Below, piece by piece: positions 35,200 to 44,289 of a stretch of 64,000 bases of DNA (positions are counted from its first letter, which is position 1; every line of letters starts with the position of its first letter). This DNA is from SSF26 sp037443945 (GTDB taxonomy: Bacteria; Chloroflexota; Anaerolineae; J102), in NCBI GenBank assembly GCA_037443945.1, contig JBBINH010000001.1:62001-126000 (forward strand). Direction: 5' to 3'. The position numbers were made by a program, and so were the translations under genes. The notes below the pieces were generated by a model, which did no database searches, was not told the origin of the DNA, and was given only the letters and a program-made list of their open reading frames with translations.

Positions 35200-35622
35200 T
35201 CAGGCGCCGAGACGGCGGGTCAGCTCGTCGACTTTCTCCGCAAGCGCGGCGATCTGCTTGGCCAGTTCCTCAACGCTACGACGGCTGGGCACGTTGAGAC
35301 GATCCAGAACGGCCTCGAGGCGAGCATCGATTAAGTCTTCGAGTTTGGATTCGACTTTGGCCGTGGTGCCGGTGATGTCTTTACCCCGTTCCAGAAGGTC
35401 GTTCAGCAACTCGCGGGCGTCCTTCTCGGCGAGTTCACCCTTTTCGACCAGGCGGTTGAGGATGGCTTCGATCTCCTCCTTACCGACGGCGAAGGTGCCC
35501 ATGACGATCAAGAGGGTGCTACGCAGGGCTTTGAGGATAGGGTTGTGACCGATGGCGGACGCCGTGCTTCCGGATTCCGGGGCCGATGCCGGTGAGGTTT
35601 TCCGAGTTGTGGACATAGGCAT
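35200..35622 (-). CDS. Phasin-like coiled-coil protein
   Basis: 140 aa. A disordered N-terminus rich in Ser/Ala/Thr precedes a hydrophobic helix (LLIVMGTFAVGKEEIEAIL), a KGELAEKDARELLNDLLERGK segment and a C-terminal heptad repeat (VEELAKQIAALAEKVDELTRRL). This order matches PhaI/PhaF-type polyhydroxyalkanoate-granule-associated proteins. No PHA synthase is in the window, so granule binding is inferred from the pattern only. The start at 35622 has GGGAG upstream; ATG 35616 is an alternative. A strong promoter lies at 35713-35741. Confidence 0.65.
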   Translation of the reverse strand: MPMSTTRKTSPASAPESGSTASAIGHNPILKALRSTLLIVMGTFAVGKEEIEAILNRLVEKGELAEKDARELLNDLLERGKDITGTTAKVESKLEDLIDARLEAVLDRLNVPSRRSVEELAKQIAALAEKVDELTRRLGA

Positions 35623-35980
35623 TTGTTGTCTCCCTGGCGAAGGTTTTGACCTGAAAAAACAAAACCGATCGGAACAAAGGTGCGTTTCGGACTATGACGC
35701 ATTGCGTTATGAATGTTAGCATAGGGCATGGCGCATGTCAAAGAAAGGGGAGAACAGAGGCGGTTATCCGCATCCGGCCGCCGGCATCCTGGTTGTCCAT
35801 CCCAGCGTATCGGCGGGGTTTGAGGCGTCGTTTCCATGTCCCCGGACGCTTGAGATGACGTAAACGGAATGCCGATTGGGGTTTTTATTACCGTTTCGGC
35901 GATGCACTTCCTCTATGCTGGGTCTGCGCCGCGGCCGTAGGCCGAAAAAGGGGTGATTACCGTCCTTATCCGATTTGTCT
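35623..35980. other. Divergent intergenic region, phasin / hydrolase lipoprotein
   Basis: About 358 nt. It contains the phasin promoter on the minus strand. For the plus-strand lipoprotein I see no clear promoter. A minus-strand frame (35764-36243) overlaps the lipoprotein and encodes only low-complexity Gly/Val repeats, the mirror of the Thr/Pro linker. Confidence 0.6.
35713..35741 (-). promoter_or_regulatory. Promoter of the phasin-like gene
   Basis: Minus strand: perfect TTGACA (35741-35736), 17-nt spacer, TAACAT (35718-35713) preceded by TGC. Leader about 85 nt. Confidence 0.75.
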
Positions 35981-37393
35981 ATGAAGCCTGCGCTTGCCCA
36001 TACCCGATTGGGTGTCCTTCTCGTGGCTATGTTGATAGTCGTACTCATGTCCGGGTGCGGACGTCCGCGTCCGCAGCCCATTGCCACGACCGTAGCCGCG
36101 GCGATGACCCCCACCCCGACGGCCACGTTCATGCCTACGCCTACGGCCACACCCTCGCCTACCGTCACGCCTACTCCGGAACCGACGGCGACTCCCACCC
36201 GCACACCCACGCCGACGCCTACGCCCATCCATCCCCTCAGCATAGCCTATCTGCGGCAGCAGACGTACGAGGCGGAGCTGGTTATCGAGCAAACGCTGGC
36301 GCCGGGTTCCAATTACGATCGGTACTACGCCTCCTATAGGTCGGAAGGGTTGAAGCAATACGGGTTGCTGACCGTGCCGCGCGGGCCACGCCCACCGACC
36401 GGTTGGCCGGTCATCATCTTCAACCACGGCTATATCCCACCTCAGCAATACCGTACCACCGAGCGCTATGTGGCCTATGTGGACGGTTTTGCCCGGGCCG
36501 GTTACATCGTTTTTCGCCCTGATTATCGTGGCCACGACCGTTCCGAAGGGGTGGCTTCCGGCGCCTACGGCTCGCCGGCTTATGTGATCGACGTGCTCAA
36601 TGCGGTGGCTGCTTTGAAGCGCTTCCCCGCCGCCGACCCGAACCGGATCGGGATGTGGGGGCATAGCATGGGTGGCTGGATTACCCTGCGGGCTATGGTC
36701 ACCGATCCCGATATCAAGGCCGGTGTGATCTGGGCCGGTGTGGTGGCTTCGTACGAGGATTTGCTGACGCGCTGGCGTCGCGGCAGCGGCCCGACACCCA
36801 CACCGCCACCCGGCAGCACGCGCGGACGCTGGCGCGCAGCCCTGGTCGCTGCCTATGGTCCACCCGAGGCCAACCCCGAGTTCTGGCGAGGCCTTTCGGC
36901 CAACTATTTCCTGAGCGATCTGGGCGGACCTATCGAGCTCCATCACGCCACGAGGGATACCTCGGTACCGGTTGAGTTCTCGCAAATCCTGTACGAACAA
37001 GCGCAGGAGGCCGGGGTCCCTATCGGCCTGTACGTCTATCAGGGCGATAACCACAACATCTCGGCGAATTTCGCCACGGCCATGGCCCGTTCGGTGGCCT
37101 TTTTCGACCGTTGGCTCAAGCAGCCCGTCGCGCCCGTCTCGCTAAGCGCCGTGCAGGCGCCGACCGCCTTTGTCGGCAACGGCATCGCCAATCTGCGGGT
37201 CGGACCCGGGACCGAATTCGCCGTGGTCGGGCAAATGCAACCCGGTGACCATCTGCCCATTCTGGGCAGCAATCCCGATCGCTCCTGGTGGCAGGTGCAA
37301 ACGGCTGACGGTCCGGCCTGGGTGGCGGCGACGGTGGTGCTGGCGGCGCGGGTGCGCGATGTTCCTGTGGTGGAAGCGGCAGCCGGGCCATAA
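35981..37393 (+). CDS. Lipoprotein alpha/beta hydrolase with C-terminal SH3-like domain
   Basis: 470 aa. Signal peptide with lipobox LMSGCG (lipidated Cys near residue 26), then a Thr/Pro linker of about 50 residues. The alpha/beta hydrolase has IIFNHGYIP (oxyanion region), the nucleophile GHSMGG and a late His (YQGDNHNI), in the style of prolyl oligopeptidase or acyl-esterase enzymes. A bacterial SH3 domain (ANLRVGPGTEFAVVGQM; WWQVQTADGPAWV) at the C-terminus may bind cell-surface polymers. It probably cleaves an extracellular ester or peptide. The start TTG at 35975 is an alternative. Confidence 0.8.
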   Translation: MKPALAHTRLGVLLVAMLIVVLMSGCGRPRPQPIATTVAAAMTPTPTATFMPTPTATPSPTVTPTPEPTATPTRTPTPTPTPIHPLSIAYLRQQTYEAELVIEQTLAPGSNYDRYYASYRSEGLKQYGLLTVPRGPRPPTGWPVIIFNHGYIPPQQYRTTERYVAYVDGFARAGYIVFRPDYRGHDRSEGVASGAYGSPAYVIDVLNAVAALKRFPAADPNRIGMWGHSMGGWITLRAMVTDPDIKAGVIWAGVVASYEDLLTRWRRGSGPTPTPPPGSTRGRWRAALVAAYGPPEANPEFWRGLSANYFLSDLGGPIELHHATRDTSVPVEFSQILYEQAQEAGVPIGLYVYQGDNHNISANFATAMARSVAFFDRWLKQPVAPVSLSAVQAPTAFVGNGIANLRVGPGTEFAVVGQMQPGDHLPILGSNPDRSWWQVQTADGPAWVAATVVLAARVRDVPVVEAAAGP

Positions 37394-37495
37394 GCAGGGC
37401 TGTGTATAATAGACCTTGGCCGGCGCAAGCCCGGCTCGCGGTCGTCTTCTCGGATCCCAGCGCTCATCTCGTCGGACAACAAGGACAGGAAGTCT

Positions 37496-37714
37496 ATGCC
37501 GACCTACGTATTTCGCTGCGAGACCTGTGCCACCGTGTTTGAACGCTTTATCCGCTTTGCCGAATGGGAGCATCCTCGCGAACTGGTCTGTCCTCGCTGT
37601 CAGGAACGCCGCATTCAACGGGTGTGGACCATGCCCCTGGTGTTGACCTCGACCGAACGCCGCCAGAGCGAAGAGGGCTCTACGTGTGGTTGCCAGAGTT
37701 GCAGTTGCCGGTAG
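37496..37714 (+). CDS. FmdB-type zinc-ribbon protein
   Basis: 72 aa. MPTYVFRCETCATVFERF and LVCPRCQERRIQRVW give the two CxxC knuckles of the FmdB_Reg zinc ribbon. An extra Cys cluster (TCGCQSCSC) closes the protein. The family is usually called a putative regulator; its molecular role is not known. A TATAAT box sits at 37405-37410 without a clear -35. The 229 nt downstream hold no gene. Confidence 0.85.
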   Translation: MPTYVFRCETCATVFERFIRFAEWEHPRELVCPRCQERRIQRVWTMPLVLTSTERRQSEEGSTCGCQSCSCR

Positions 37715-37943
37715 ACCGGCGATAATGGGAAGAGAACTTCCTCTCGAGGTGTCATTGACCTACCCGACCGTCCGCCGCCGGATGCTGAGTGCCCGTCCGC
37801 CTCCGGGGCGTGTTGGACCGGGTGTCGGCCTGTGCCGATGCATTGGGTCAGCTACGCCGATCGGAGGCCGCCGAACGAGAGCGGGCAACTTTGGTCGGTA
37901 CGTAGGGCAGTGACGTCGAAGTTACTCTGGTCCGGAGGTTGCC

Positions 37944-38192
37944 ATGAAGATCGAGATTCTCGGTACCGGATGCCACAACTGTCTGGAGTTACAGCTACGT
38001 TTGGGCGAGGCAGTAGCGGCTTCCGGTCGTCAGGATATCGAAGTCGAATGCGTTGATGACGAGCATCGCATTCGCCACTACATGCCGTTGGAGGAGGTAC
38101 CGGGATTGGTTATCGACGGCCATCTGGTCAGCGAGCGCGAGGTCCCCAGCCTGGAACGGCTGATCGCCTGGTTAAAGCCGCAATCGGCCTGA
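37944..38192 (+). CDS. Small thioredoxin-fold redox protein
   Basis: 82 aa. MKIEILGTGCHNCLELQ carries the CxxC site at the N-terminus, and VPGLVIDGHLVSEREVPS has the cis-Pro region. This is the 'redox-active disulfide protein 2'/archaeal mini-thioredoxin family. Ribosome site GGAGG. It ends 7 nt from the convergent mobB stop. Confidence 0.88.
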   Translation: MKIEILGTGCHNCLELQLRLGEAVAASGRQDIEVECVDDEHRIRHYMPLEEVPGLVIDGHLVSEREVPSLERLIAWLKPQSA

Positions 38193-38199
38193 TCTTCCT

Positions 38200-38844
38200 T
38201 CAGCGAGGGCTTTCCCTATCGGCGCGCCGGAGCCGTTGCCAGGCGCATAGCCAATCGGCTATGTCGGCGACGGCATCCCAGGCGAATTGAGGGATATCCC
38301 AAGGCCAACGGACATCGCTGACCAGGGCCACCAGCTCGTCGGGCCGACAAAGCAGCTCGTGACTGCGGTCAGAACGATGTAGTTCGACTTTGGGATAAGG
38401 CCCGCGGCGCAGTCCCTCGGTCAGGATCAAGTCCAATCCGGCGCCCTCGCGGGCCAGGATGGCGTTGAGATCGGCTCCATCCGTTTGGCGACGGAAGACG
38501 GCGGTCTCCACAGGGCCGATCCCGATAACCAACGCCGCCCCGGCTTCGGCCAGGCGAAAGGTGTCCTTCCCGGGCGTATCGAAGGAGGTTGGATGGGCAT
38601 GGTGCTTGACCACGCCGACGCGCAGTCCGCGCCGGCGTAGCTCGGGCAGGAGCTTGATCAAGAAGGTCGTTTTCCCCGTACCCGAGCGGGCAACAAAGGA
38701 CAGGATCGGCGGCAGCAAACGCGCCTGTACGGCCCCCAGCAGGGTCGGCAACCACTCCGGCGGGAGCGTGGTCACGGCCGTCAGAAGCGCTTCCAAAGTC
38801 CAAGGAGATGGTGCCTGCGGTGTGCCCATAGTCGATGCTATCAT
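38200..38844 (-). CDS. mobB: Molybdopterin-guanine dinucleotide biosynthesis adapter MobB
   Basis: About 214 aa (ATG 38829 would give 209). After an unusual N-terminal extension of about 48 residues, the P-loop FVARSGTGKTTFLIKLLPEL is followed by VGVVKHHAHPTSFDTPGKDTFRLAEAGA and LILTEGLRRGPYPKVELHR, all diagnostic of MobB. It assists in forming the guanine dinucleotide form of the molybdenum cofactor. No mobA or molybdoenzyme gene is nearby. Confidence 0.87.
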   Translation of the reverse strand: MIASTMGTPQAPSPWTLEALLTAVTTLPPEWLPTLLGAVQARLLPPILSFVARSGTGKTTFLIKLLPELRRRGLRVGVVKHHAHPTSFDTPGKDTFRLAEAGAALVIGIGPVETAVFRRQTDGADLNAILAREGAGLDLILTEGLRRGPYPKVELHRSDRSHELLCRPDELVALVSDVRWPWDIPQFAWDAVADIADWLCAWQRLRRADRESPR

Positions 38845-38935
38845 GCGCTACCCCGAGCTTTTTGACAAATTCCGGGGATAAACCGAAAATGGAGCTATCG
38901 GTAAACCCTGTTTCGTCGAGGTAGATGACCATTTT

Positions 38936-40025
38936 ATGTCCGACCGCTCTCCTTCGCAGTCCGTCATTGCGCTCTTTCATCCCGGTTGGTTTGGTGCCGT
39001 GATGGGCACGGCCGTCATCGGTGTGGCGGCGGCACTCAATCCCGGTCAGTTCAGCGGTCTCAAGCCTGTGGCCACGGTGGTGGCTGCTGTTTTTGTGGTT
39101 TTGGCTTTGCTTCTGACCGTGGTTCTGGGGATTCCCTATGTCTGGCGTTGGTGGCGCTACGGCGAGGCGGCCCGCGCCGATCTGCGCCATCCGATTCTGG
39201 GTGCGCTTTACGCCACGTTTCCCGGCGGGTTGCTGGTGCTGGCTTCGGCTCTGGCCGGGGTCGGGCCGGCGTTTTTGCCTGCGCGCCTGGTCATGCCGTT
39301 GGTGTTTGTGAGCGGGCTGGTCGGGATGATCCTGGCCTTTCTCATCGGTGTGGTTTTCCTTTATCTGCTGTTTGTCTCCGGTGAGGTACGTCCGGAACAG
39401 ACGAACGGCGGCTGGTTCATCCCGCCCGTAGTGGCCATTATCGTGCCCCTGGTTTTGGTCGTGTTGGCGGCTCAGGCTGCCGAGCCGGGTCTGGCACGGG
39501 GGCTGGTGCTGGCCGGTTATGGGGCCTGGGGCATCGGTTTCTTTCTCTTCCTCCTGGTGGCCTCGTTGCTTTTCGCCCGGCTGATCTACCATCCTTTGCC
39601 TCCGGCCGGCCTGGCTCCTTCGCTGTGGATCGGCCTGGGGCCGATCGGGGTGGGGAGTCTGGCCCTTGTGCGGTTGGCCCAGGCTGGCTCGTCGCTATGG
39701 GGTGATGCCGCCCCGCTTGTCGTGCAACTTTCGGCCCTGGCAGCGCTGGCGCTATGGGGCTTCGGCCTCTGGTGGCTGGCCATGGCGCTCTTGCTTTGGC
39801 AGCGCTACCGCCGCCATGGCTTGCCTTACGGGGTCGGCTGGTGGGCGTTCACCCTTTCCCCTGGGTGCTTATACCGTCAGCACGCTGACCCTGGCCCGCA
39901 TCTGGCAATGGCCGCTTTTGGAATGGTTGGGCGTGTTTCTCTTTCTCCTGCTGCTGGGTTTCTGGACGATGGTCAGTTTCTTCACCCTGCGCGCTCTCCG
40001 CACCGGTGAGGTATGGCGTCGCTAG
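38936..40025 (+). pseudogene. TehA/TDT-family permease, frameshifted near its 3' end
   Basis: Frame 1 (from 38936) encodes about nine helices with the TDT/SLAC1 features FHPGWFGAVMGTAVIG, GGWFIPPVVAIIVP and LPPAGLAPSLWIGLGPIGVG, then runs into unrelated sequence after WWAFT. The expected continuation (PLGAYTVSTLTLARIWQW...LLGFWTMVSFFTL) is in another frame, ending at 40025. One extra C in ACCC at 39852-39854 restores the whole protein of about 362 aa. Either a recent mutation or a single-base sequencing error. TDT proteins export or import C4-dicarboxylates, tellurite or sulfite. Confidence 0.82.
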
Positions 40026-40134
40026 AACCTCGGCCCCGGAAGTCGATGCCTCGTTTCTGCGCGTTCAACCGGGTTACGTCTTGAGGGGAAAGCGCTGCAC
40101 GCATTTTGAGAACATAAGCCCTCCCTTTGTCACC

Positions 40135-41439
40135 ATGGCCAAACGATATGTTGCCCTTCTCCTGGGGCTGTGGCTGGTTGCCTGTGCCCCCAAGCCTCAT
40201 CTGACGCCGACGCCGGTGCCGCTTATGCCGACTGCCACAAGCCGGACCTCACTGTCGGAGCCGGTTGCTATCCCCCCGACCTTATTGCCGGAGCCGGTTG
40301 CCGCTGCTCCGACTTCGCCGCCTCGTTCGTCGGGGGTGAAATGGGTGTGGCGGACACCGTTAGGCGGACCGATCAACTGGCGCCCGCAATGGCTGCGCGG
40401 AAGCGATGGCCGTGCTCGCCTGATCGTCGTGCCTGCATCCGGCCCGGTCACCGCCCTTGACCCTCGCGAAGGGACGATCCTATGGCAATTTAGTCCGCCC
40501 GCTCGTCTGTGGGACGATAGTGTCACCGTGGTGGGGGATGCCGTATTGGTGGGCAGTGCCGGCGGCATGATAACCTTGCTCGACGGCGCTACCGGTACCA
40601 TCCGTTGGCAACAATTGCTCCAGAGGGAACCCCTGCCCGGTCTGGAGGCCCGTTCGCAGGCCGTGTCGGCCCATGGTGTGGTGTATGTGCCCACGGCCGG
40701 TGTCGGCACCGGCGCTCGCGTGCTCAACCCTGCCCTTCGTGCCCCTCTGATTGCCCTCGATATGACCACGGGCACCGAGCGCTGGCGTTTTACCGCGGAT
40801 GGATATTTGCTACGCGCGCCCTTTGTGACCGCCGATGGGCGCCTTTATGTAGGTGCCAGTGACATTGCGGAGGAAGCAATCGAAGAAGGGGGCGTGCTCA
40901 GGATCTATGCCCTCGATGCCGCCGACGGGAGCCTGTATTGGGTCTATGAATCGCATGATGGCTTGCTCAAGTCCCTCTGGGCCGGGGACGAGGTCCTCGT
41001 TTTTGTAGCCTATCGCGATTTCCTGGTGGGCCTGGAGATCGTCGACGGGCGGGAGCGGTATCGTTACAACACCGGGAATTGGGTGCAAAGCTTTGCCGTT
41101 TTTCCCGAACTGCGGGCGCCTTCGGGTTTGCCGGTTTTGGCTTATGGTTCGGCGAATGCCTTTCTCAATGTGGTTGACCCCGCCGATGCCCGCTTCCTCT
41201 GGCGGTATAACCTTGAAGGTCCTTTCAACTACCCCATCGGTAATGCCGTGCAGGTCGGCGAGACGGTGTATTTTATCTCCCAGCGCGGAGAGCTGTATGC
41301 CCTGGCGGCTACCACCGGGACTTTGCGCTGGCGCCGCCCTACGGGCCTGGAAGCCCGGGATGGGATTGCCGTCGGTGAGGGCTTCCTTTTTGTCGGCAGT
41401 GTCGACGGCGCCGTATACGGTTTTCGCCTTCTGGATTAG
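40135..41439 (+). CDS. PQQ-type beta-propeller lipoprotein
   Basis: 434 aa from the ATG at 40135, which places a signal peptide and lipobox (GLWLVACAPK) at the very N-terminus; upstream extension would bury them. A Thr/Pro linker is followed by repeated propeller blades: ALDPREGTILWQF, LLDGATGTIRWQQ, ALDMTTGTERWRF, ALDAADGSLYWVYE, NVVDPADARFLWRY and ALAATTGTLRWRR. This is the PQQ_2/BamB-like WD40-type fold. With no quinoprotein dehydrogenase residues evident, it is more likely a scaffold or binding protein on the cell surface. Confidence 0.82.
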   Translation: MAKRYVALLLGLWLVACAPKPHLTPTPVPLMPTATSRTSLSEPVAIPPTLLPEPVAAAPTSPPRSSGVKWVWRTPLGGPINWRPQWLRGSDGRARLIVVPASGPVTALDPREGTILWQFSPPARLWDDSVTVVGDAVLVGSAGGMITLLDGATGTIRWQQLLQREPLPGLEARSQAVSAHGVVYVPTAGVGTGARVLNPALRAPLIALDMTTGTERWRFTADGYLLRAPFVTADGRLYVGASDIAEEAIEEGGVLRIYALDAADGSLYWVYESHDGLLKSLWAGDEVLVFVAYRDFLVGLEIVDGRERYRYNTGNWVQSFAVFPELRAPSGLPVLAYGSANAFLNVVDPADARFLWRYNLEGPFNYPIGNAVQVGETVYFISQRGELYALAATTGTLRWRRPTGLEARDGIAVGEGFLFVGSVDGAVYGFRLLD

Positions 41440-41621
41440 AACCCAGGGGTAAGTTCTGCGGGCCAACCGAAGTCGCCCGCCCCAGGCTGGACCCCCGGTC
41501 GGCGCAGGCCGACGCCCGATCCGGCAGGCTGATGGACAATCGGCGCTCGGTGGAGTGGCGGACGGTTGGGTAGGTCATGGCATCCAGGGGCTTTTGCCAT
41601 GCAGTCAATAGACAAACGCCG

Positions 41622-41651
41622 GGGGGAGCAGCCATCGCGGTCTGCTCCCCC
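41622..41651 (-). terminator. Terminator downstream of the multihaem lipoprotein gene
   Basis: Perfect 10-bp stem (GGGGGAGCAG / CTGCTCCCCC) with a 10-nt loop, 13 nt after the minus-strand stop. It is also placed to serve the plus-strand propeller gene. The 225-nt gap between the two genes holds nothing else clear. Confidence 0.65.
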
Positions 41652-41664
41652 ATGCTACGTTGGC

Positions 41665-44043
41665 TCAGTCGCACTTCTGGGTGGCAATGAAGGCAACCAG
41701 GGTTTTCAGCTCGTCTTCGGTGAAGAGTTGACCGAAGTTGGTAGGCATGAGGTTTTGCGGGAAGCCTTCCTCCACCGCAGCATTCGGATCGACGATCGAC
41801 TGATAGATGAAGGCCAGATCGAGTTTGCCCTCCTGGAACTCTTTGGTTACTTCACACCAGGGCGGCCCCAGTACGCCCACGGCATCGGCGAAAGCCGGAA
41901 TAGTATGACACACCTTACAGCCTCCGCGCGTGACCAGGGCATCTACCGTAGCCAGATCAGGCGGCTGGGAAAGGTCAACCTCTATCGCAACACTCCTGCG
42001 AGGCTTTCCTTCTAGGTAGCCAACCTGCACGATCGGCCCATCGCGGTTGGCCTCGGTGATGTCGAAGGGCATGCCCGGGGGCATGCGGTTGTTGCGCAGG
42101 CGTGCGCGCAGCTTGGACGCATTCCAGTTGAAATCGGTGGCACCGGAGGCGCTTTGGCCGAGGATGGGGACACCGGGGGGTTTGGAGAGGCGGTCGGCGC
42201 CGAGGAGGATGCCTTCGTAGCTGCTCAGGTCGAGTTCGTGGTAGGCGTTTTCCAGGTTGGCATGGTGGCAGCTCGTGCAGGCGGGGGCATCGGGATACCA
42301 CACGCCCGGCTGGGTGAAGAGGGGTAGGATGTTGGCTTCGAAGGTGGCCTTGTAGTCGCCGAAAGGTTCTTTTTCGGGGGCGCCGGCCTCGACCCAGGCT
42401 TTGATGAGATCAACGGCGAGGACCTCGGTGCCGTTGACCTGGATGGGAGGCCCGTCGCGGTTGGCTTCGGTGATGTCGAAGGGCATGCCCGGGGGCATGC
42501 GGTTGTCGCGCAGGCGTGCGCGCAGCCTGGACGCATTCCAGTTGAAATCGGTGGCACCGGAGGCGCTTTGGCCGAGGATGGGGACGCCGGGGGGTTCGGA
42601 GAGGCGGTCGGCGCCGAGGAGGATGCCTTCGTAGCTGCTCAGGTCGAGTTCGTGGTAGGCGTTTTCCAGGTTGGCATGGTGGCAGCTCGTGCAGGCGGGG
42701 GCGCCCGGATACCACACATTCGGCTGTGTGAACAACGGCAGGATGTCGAGTTCAAATTCGCCGATGCATTTCTCGTTCTCCCGACTGGTGAAGGGAAAAC
42801 TAGTGGCCGGCGCGCCGGCCTCGACCCAGGCCGCCAGGAGGGAAACCGCTTCGATATGGCAATCGCCGGTTTGCAAGGGCGTGCCTGTGGCCGAAGCAAG
42901 GCTTACACCACCCACGACCTGACCATGGCGTACCCAGGGCCCGTCGCGGTTGGCTTCGGTGATGTCGAAGGGCATGCCCGGGGGCATGCGGTTGTTGCGC
43001 AGGCGTGCGCGCAGCGCGGACGCATTCCAGTTGAAATCGGTGGCACCGGAGGCGCTTTGGCCGAGGATGGGGACGCCGGGGGGTTTGGAGAGGCGGTCGG
43101 CGCCGAGGAGGATGCCTTCGTAGCTGCTCAGGTCGAGTTCGTGGTAGGCATTCTCCAGGTTGGCATGGTGGCAGCTCGTGCAGGCGGGGGCATCGGGATA
43201 CCACACGCCCGGCTGGGTGAAGAGGGGTAGGATGTTGGCTTCGAAGGTGGCTTTGTAGTCGCCGAAAGGCTCTTTTTCGGGGGCGCCGGCCTCGACCCAG
43301 GCTTTGATGAGGTCAACGGCGAGGACCTCGGTGCCGTTGACCTGGATGGGAGGCCCATCGCGGTTGGCTTCGGTGATGTCGAAGGGCATGCCCGGGGGCA
43401 TGCGGTTGTTGCGCAGGCGTGTGCGCAGCGCGGATGCATTCCAATTGAAATCGGTGGCGCCGGGAGCGCTTTGGCCGAGGATGGGGACGCCGGGGGGTTT
43501 GGAGAGGCGGTCGGCGCCGAGGAGGATGCCTTCGTAGCTGCTCAGGTCGAGTTCGTGGTAGGCATTCTCCAGGTTGGCATGGTGGCAGCTCGTGCAGGCG
43601 GGGGCGCCCGGATACCACACATTCGGCTGTGTGAACAACGGCAGGATGTCTTGCGCAAACGTGGCCTGATAGGTATTCCCATCGTAGCCCGTATAGGTGA
43701 AGGTATCCTTTTCCGGCACACCGGCGTTGACCCAGGCTCCCAACAGATCCACAGCATGAACGGCGTCGGGTGGAATCTGCTCGGTCTGGGTAAAGACGAC
43801 TTGCGCAACCGGGATGGCCGTGGGTTCCGGGGGATGGGTCGGTTCGGGTGGGATGGTCGGTGTCGGCGTTGGTGGAGGCGCCGTTGGTGGAGGCGCCGTT
43901 GGTGGAGGCGCCGTTGGTGGAGGTGCCGTGGTGGGTGTTGGTGAGGGTTTAGGTTGAGTTGGTGTGGGAAACACGGCCGATTGTTTACCACACGCCACCA
44001 ACACCCATAGCAGAACTGCCAGCAAGACGAATAATTTGCGCAT
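41665..44043 (-). CDS. Lipoprotein c-type cytochrome with four near-identical haem domains
   Basis: 792 aa. Lipobox LVACG (Cys18) and a Pro/Thr linker (residues about 25-75) precede four domains of about 140-160 aa, each with WYP(G/D)APACTSCHHANLEN (haem-c motif CTSCH near residues 150, 288, 451 and 589) and a downstream MPPGMPFDITEANRDGP whose Met may be the axial ligand. A fifth, different domain has CKVCH and LMPTNFGQLFTEDELKTLVAFI, a normal mono-haem cytochrome c end. Five haems are therefore predicted. It would sit on the outer face of the membrane and pass electrons between extracellular partners. Ribosome site GGAAGGAG. The haem_bd gene nearby supports a shared redox role. Confidence 0.85.
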   Translation of the reverse strand: MRKLFVLLAVLLWVLVACGKQSAVFPTPTQPKPSPTPTTAPPPTAPPPTAPPPTAPPPTPTPTIPPEPTHPPEPTAIPVAQVVFTQTEQIPPDAVHAVDLLGAWVNAGVPEKDTFTYTGYDGNTYQATFAQDILPLFTQPNVWYPGAPACTSCHHANLENAYHELDLSSYEGILLGADRLSKPPGVPILGQSAPGATDFNWNASALRTRLRNNRMPPGMPFDITEANRDGPPIQVNGTEVLAVDLIKAWVEAGAPEKEPFGDYKATFEANILPLFTQPGVWYPDAPACTSCHHANLENAYHELDLSSYEGILLGADRLSKPPGVPILGQSASGATDFNWNASALRARLRNNRMPPGMPFDITEANRDGPWVRHGQVVGGVSLASATGTPLQTGDCHIEAVSLLAAWVEAGAPATSFPFTSRENEKCIGEFELDILPLFTQPNVWYPGAPACTSCHHANLENAYHELDLSSYEGILLGADRLSEPPGVPILGQSASGATDFNWNASRLRARLRDNRMPPGMPFDITEANRDGPPIQVNGTEVLAVDLIKAWVEAGAPEKEPFGDYKATFEANILPLFTQPGVWYPDAPACTSCHHANLENAYHELDLSSYEGILLGADRLSKPPGVPILGQSASGATDFNWNASKLRARLRNNRMPPGMPFDITEANRDGPIVQVGYLEGKPRRSVAIEVDLSQPPDLATVDALVTRGGCKVCHTIPAFADAVGVLGPPWCEVTKEFQEGKLDLAFIYQSIVDPNAAVEEGFPQNLMPTNFGQLFTEDELKTLVAFIATQKCD
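42035..43640 (-). repeat. Internal duplication: four cytochrome-domain repeats, period 903 bp
   Basis: The same DNA landmark (GTCGAAGGGCATGCCCGGGG) begins at 42061, 42475, 42964 and 43378. Spacings are 414, 489 and 414, so 42061 to 42964 and 42475 to 43378 are both exactly 903 bp (301 codons). The four blocks of about 260 bp are nearly identical. The pattern is a duplication of a unit that already held two domains, with little time for divergence or with gene conversion. Confidence 0.9.
43871..43930 (-). repeat. 15-bp tandem repeat coding for Pro-Pro-Pro-Thr-Ala
   Basis: Four head-to-tail copies of a 15-mer (GGTGGAGGCGCCGTT, last copy with two changes) within the linker of the multihaem lipoprotein. 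It keeps the frame, so copy number would change only linker length. Confidence 0.9.
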
Positions 44044-44091
44044 AGTCTCCTTCCATGGTAAGAACGCGAAAAGTTGTTGTATCGCGATGGG

Positions 44092-44115
44092 GTAAGAATT
44101 TTCTTACGATAACAT
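44092..44115 (-). promoter_or_regulatory. GTAAGAA palindrome and three-codon leader frame upstream of the multihaem gene
   Basis: GTAAGAA-TT-TTCTTAC (44092-44107) is a perfect palindrome; another GTAAGAA half-site lies at 44058-44064. Just 5' on the minus strand, AAGGAGGTTAAC precedes ATG-TTA-TCG-TAA (44115-44104), a textbook ribosome site with a three-codon frame. The 246-nt gap to the haem-binding gene is very AT-rich and also carries two GTATAC palindromes (44271-44276, 44281-44286). A regulator site or translational leader is possible; nothing is proven. Confidence 0.4.
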
Positions 44116-44289
44116 GTTAACCTCCTTATAGCAAGATGCAAATAATTTATGCACGACTCCCCCCTCATGATAAGAAAACGAAAAAGTGATTTTGTAAAGG
44201 TAAAACAAGAATGTTATTAAGACAATATACAAGTATTTCTATAAATAAAAGAAATATAATTTATTTTTGTGTATACCGATGTATACTAA

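Noticed and set aside
42035..43640. CRISPR array or mobile element suggested by regularly spaced identical blocks
   Set aside because: The repeats are about 260 bp, in frame and code for haem domains; spacers are also coding and not of uniform length.
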